5,625 nt of DNA, from contig JAITOM010000049.1 of the NCBI GenBank assembly GCA_031289975.1, positions 1 through 5,625 on the forward strand, given 5' to 3'. Below, in pieces: positions 5,572 through 5,625 of this stretch. The translations under genes and the position numbers were made by a program. Each line of letters starts with the position of its first letter. Position 1 is the stretch's first letter. Under the pieces are notes generated by a model. It was not told the DNA's origin and did not search any database. It saw only the letters and a list, made by a program, of their open reading frames with translations. The DNA is from Methanobrevibacter sp. (GTDB lineage: Archaea > Methanobacteriota > Methanobacteria > Methanobacteriales > Methanobacteriaceae).

Positions 5572-5625
5572 ATTTCATACACTATCAGTAGTTCGCAAAG
5601 TGTTTTTTATATTTTTGTTTTTTAG
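5536..5625 (+). promoter_or_regulatory. Overlapping alternative hairpins with T-rich tail (weak candidate)
   Basis: TAGTGTA (5536-5542) can pair with TACACTA (5578-5584). The same ACACT (5579-5583) can instead pair with AGTGT (5599-5603), which is followed by a T-rich run (tttttatatttttg) up to the window end. The two folds exclude each other, as in attenuators, but the stems are only 7 and 5 bp and no gene is visible on either side within the window. Could be a plain terminator or chance. Confidence 0.25.

Larger units (their letters stand above)
4391..5625. other. 1.2-kb gene-free region downstream of mod
   Basis: No convincing gene or structural RNA was found on either strand. In particular there is no Type III Res gene, which would be expected directly after mod and would need about 2.7 kb. 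The region holds two inverted blocks (4568-4595, 4871-5015), a small tandem repeat (4736-4783), and a set of direct repeats (5058-5451, 5281-5305, 5547-5571). The small minus-strand frame 4817-5017 overlaps block C and is treated as chance. Confidence 0.6.

Noticed and set aside
5578..5603. Possible tRNA fragment suggested by 'agttcgca'
   Set aside because: No acceptor, D or anticodon stems can be formed around it.

Overview
The window is very AT-rich (intergenic DNA is nearly all A and T, genes somewhat less so) and about half non-coding. The left edge holds the end of a diaminopimelate decarboxylase with a C-terminal tail of the kind I associate with methanogens. Start sites carry GGTG or GAGG Shine-Dalgarno motifs, and several spacers contain A-run plus TTTATA-like promoter candidates. 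I infer an AT-rich member of the Methanobacteriaceae (Methanobrevibacter or Methanosphaera type). This rests on style and memory, not on a search; a low-GC bacterium is not excluded.

Layout. Bases 1-178 are the last 58 codons of lysA. Bases 179-1052 have no gene but contain a striking compact element (534-678): perfect 23-bp inverted repeats around a 99-bp core, followed at 689-710 by a perfect 9-bp stem hairpin. Bases 1053-1299 are a dead copy of the 5' end of a Type III restriction-modification methyltransferase gene, with two frameshifts and several stops. Bases 1409-1939 encode the N-terminal piece of an AAA/SMC-like ATPase that keeps its Walker A motif but lacks the rest of the usual protein. 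Four exact 21-bp tandem repeats follow (1991-2074).

Bases 2381-4390 hold the only full-length gene, a 669-residue beta-class adenine-type DNA methyltransferase (Mod of a Type III system). No Res helicase-nuclease gene lies on either side inside the window, so mod looks orphaned here. It is bracketed by related sequence blocks in inverted orientation: about 142 bp at 2187-2328, a short tip at 4568-4595 and about 145 bp at 4871-5015. These look like ends of a mobile element or its remnants. The last 600 bases are a patchwork of direct repeats, including an exact 49-bp duplication 285 bp apart with a 15-bp unit that has expanded in one copy.

Taken together, this is an accessory, decaying defence-type locus downstream of a housekeeping gene: one intact modification gene, one relic of a second modification gene, one truncated ATPase, and many repeats that may record past insertions and recombination. 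I do not see a clear new multi-gene system. The most unusual objects are the 534-710 inverted-repeat element and the inverted blocks around mod.
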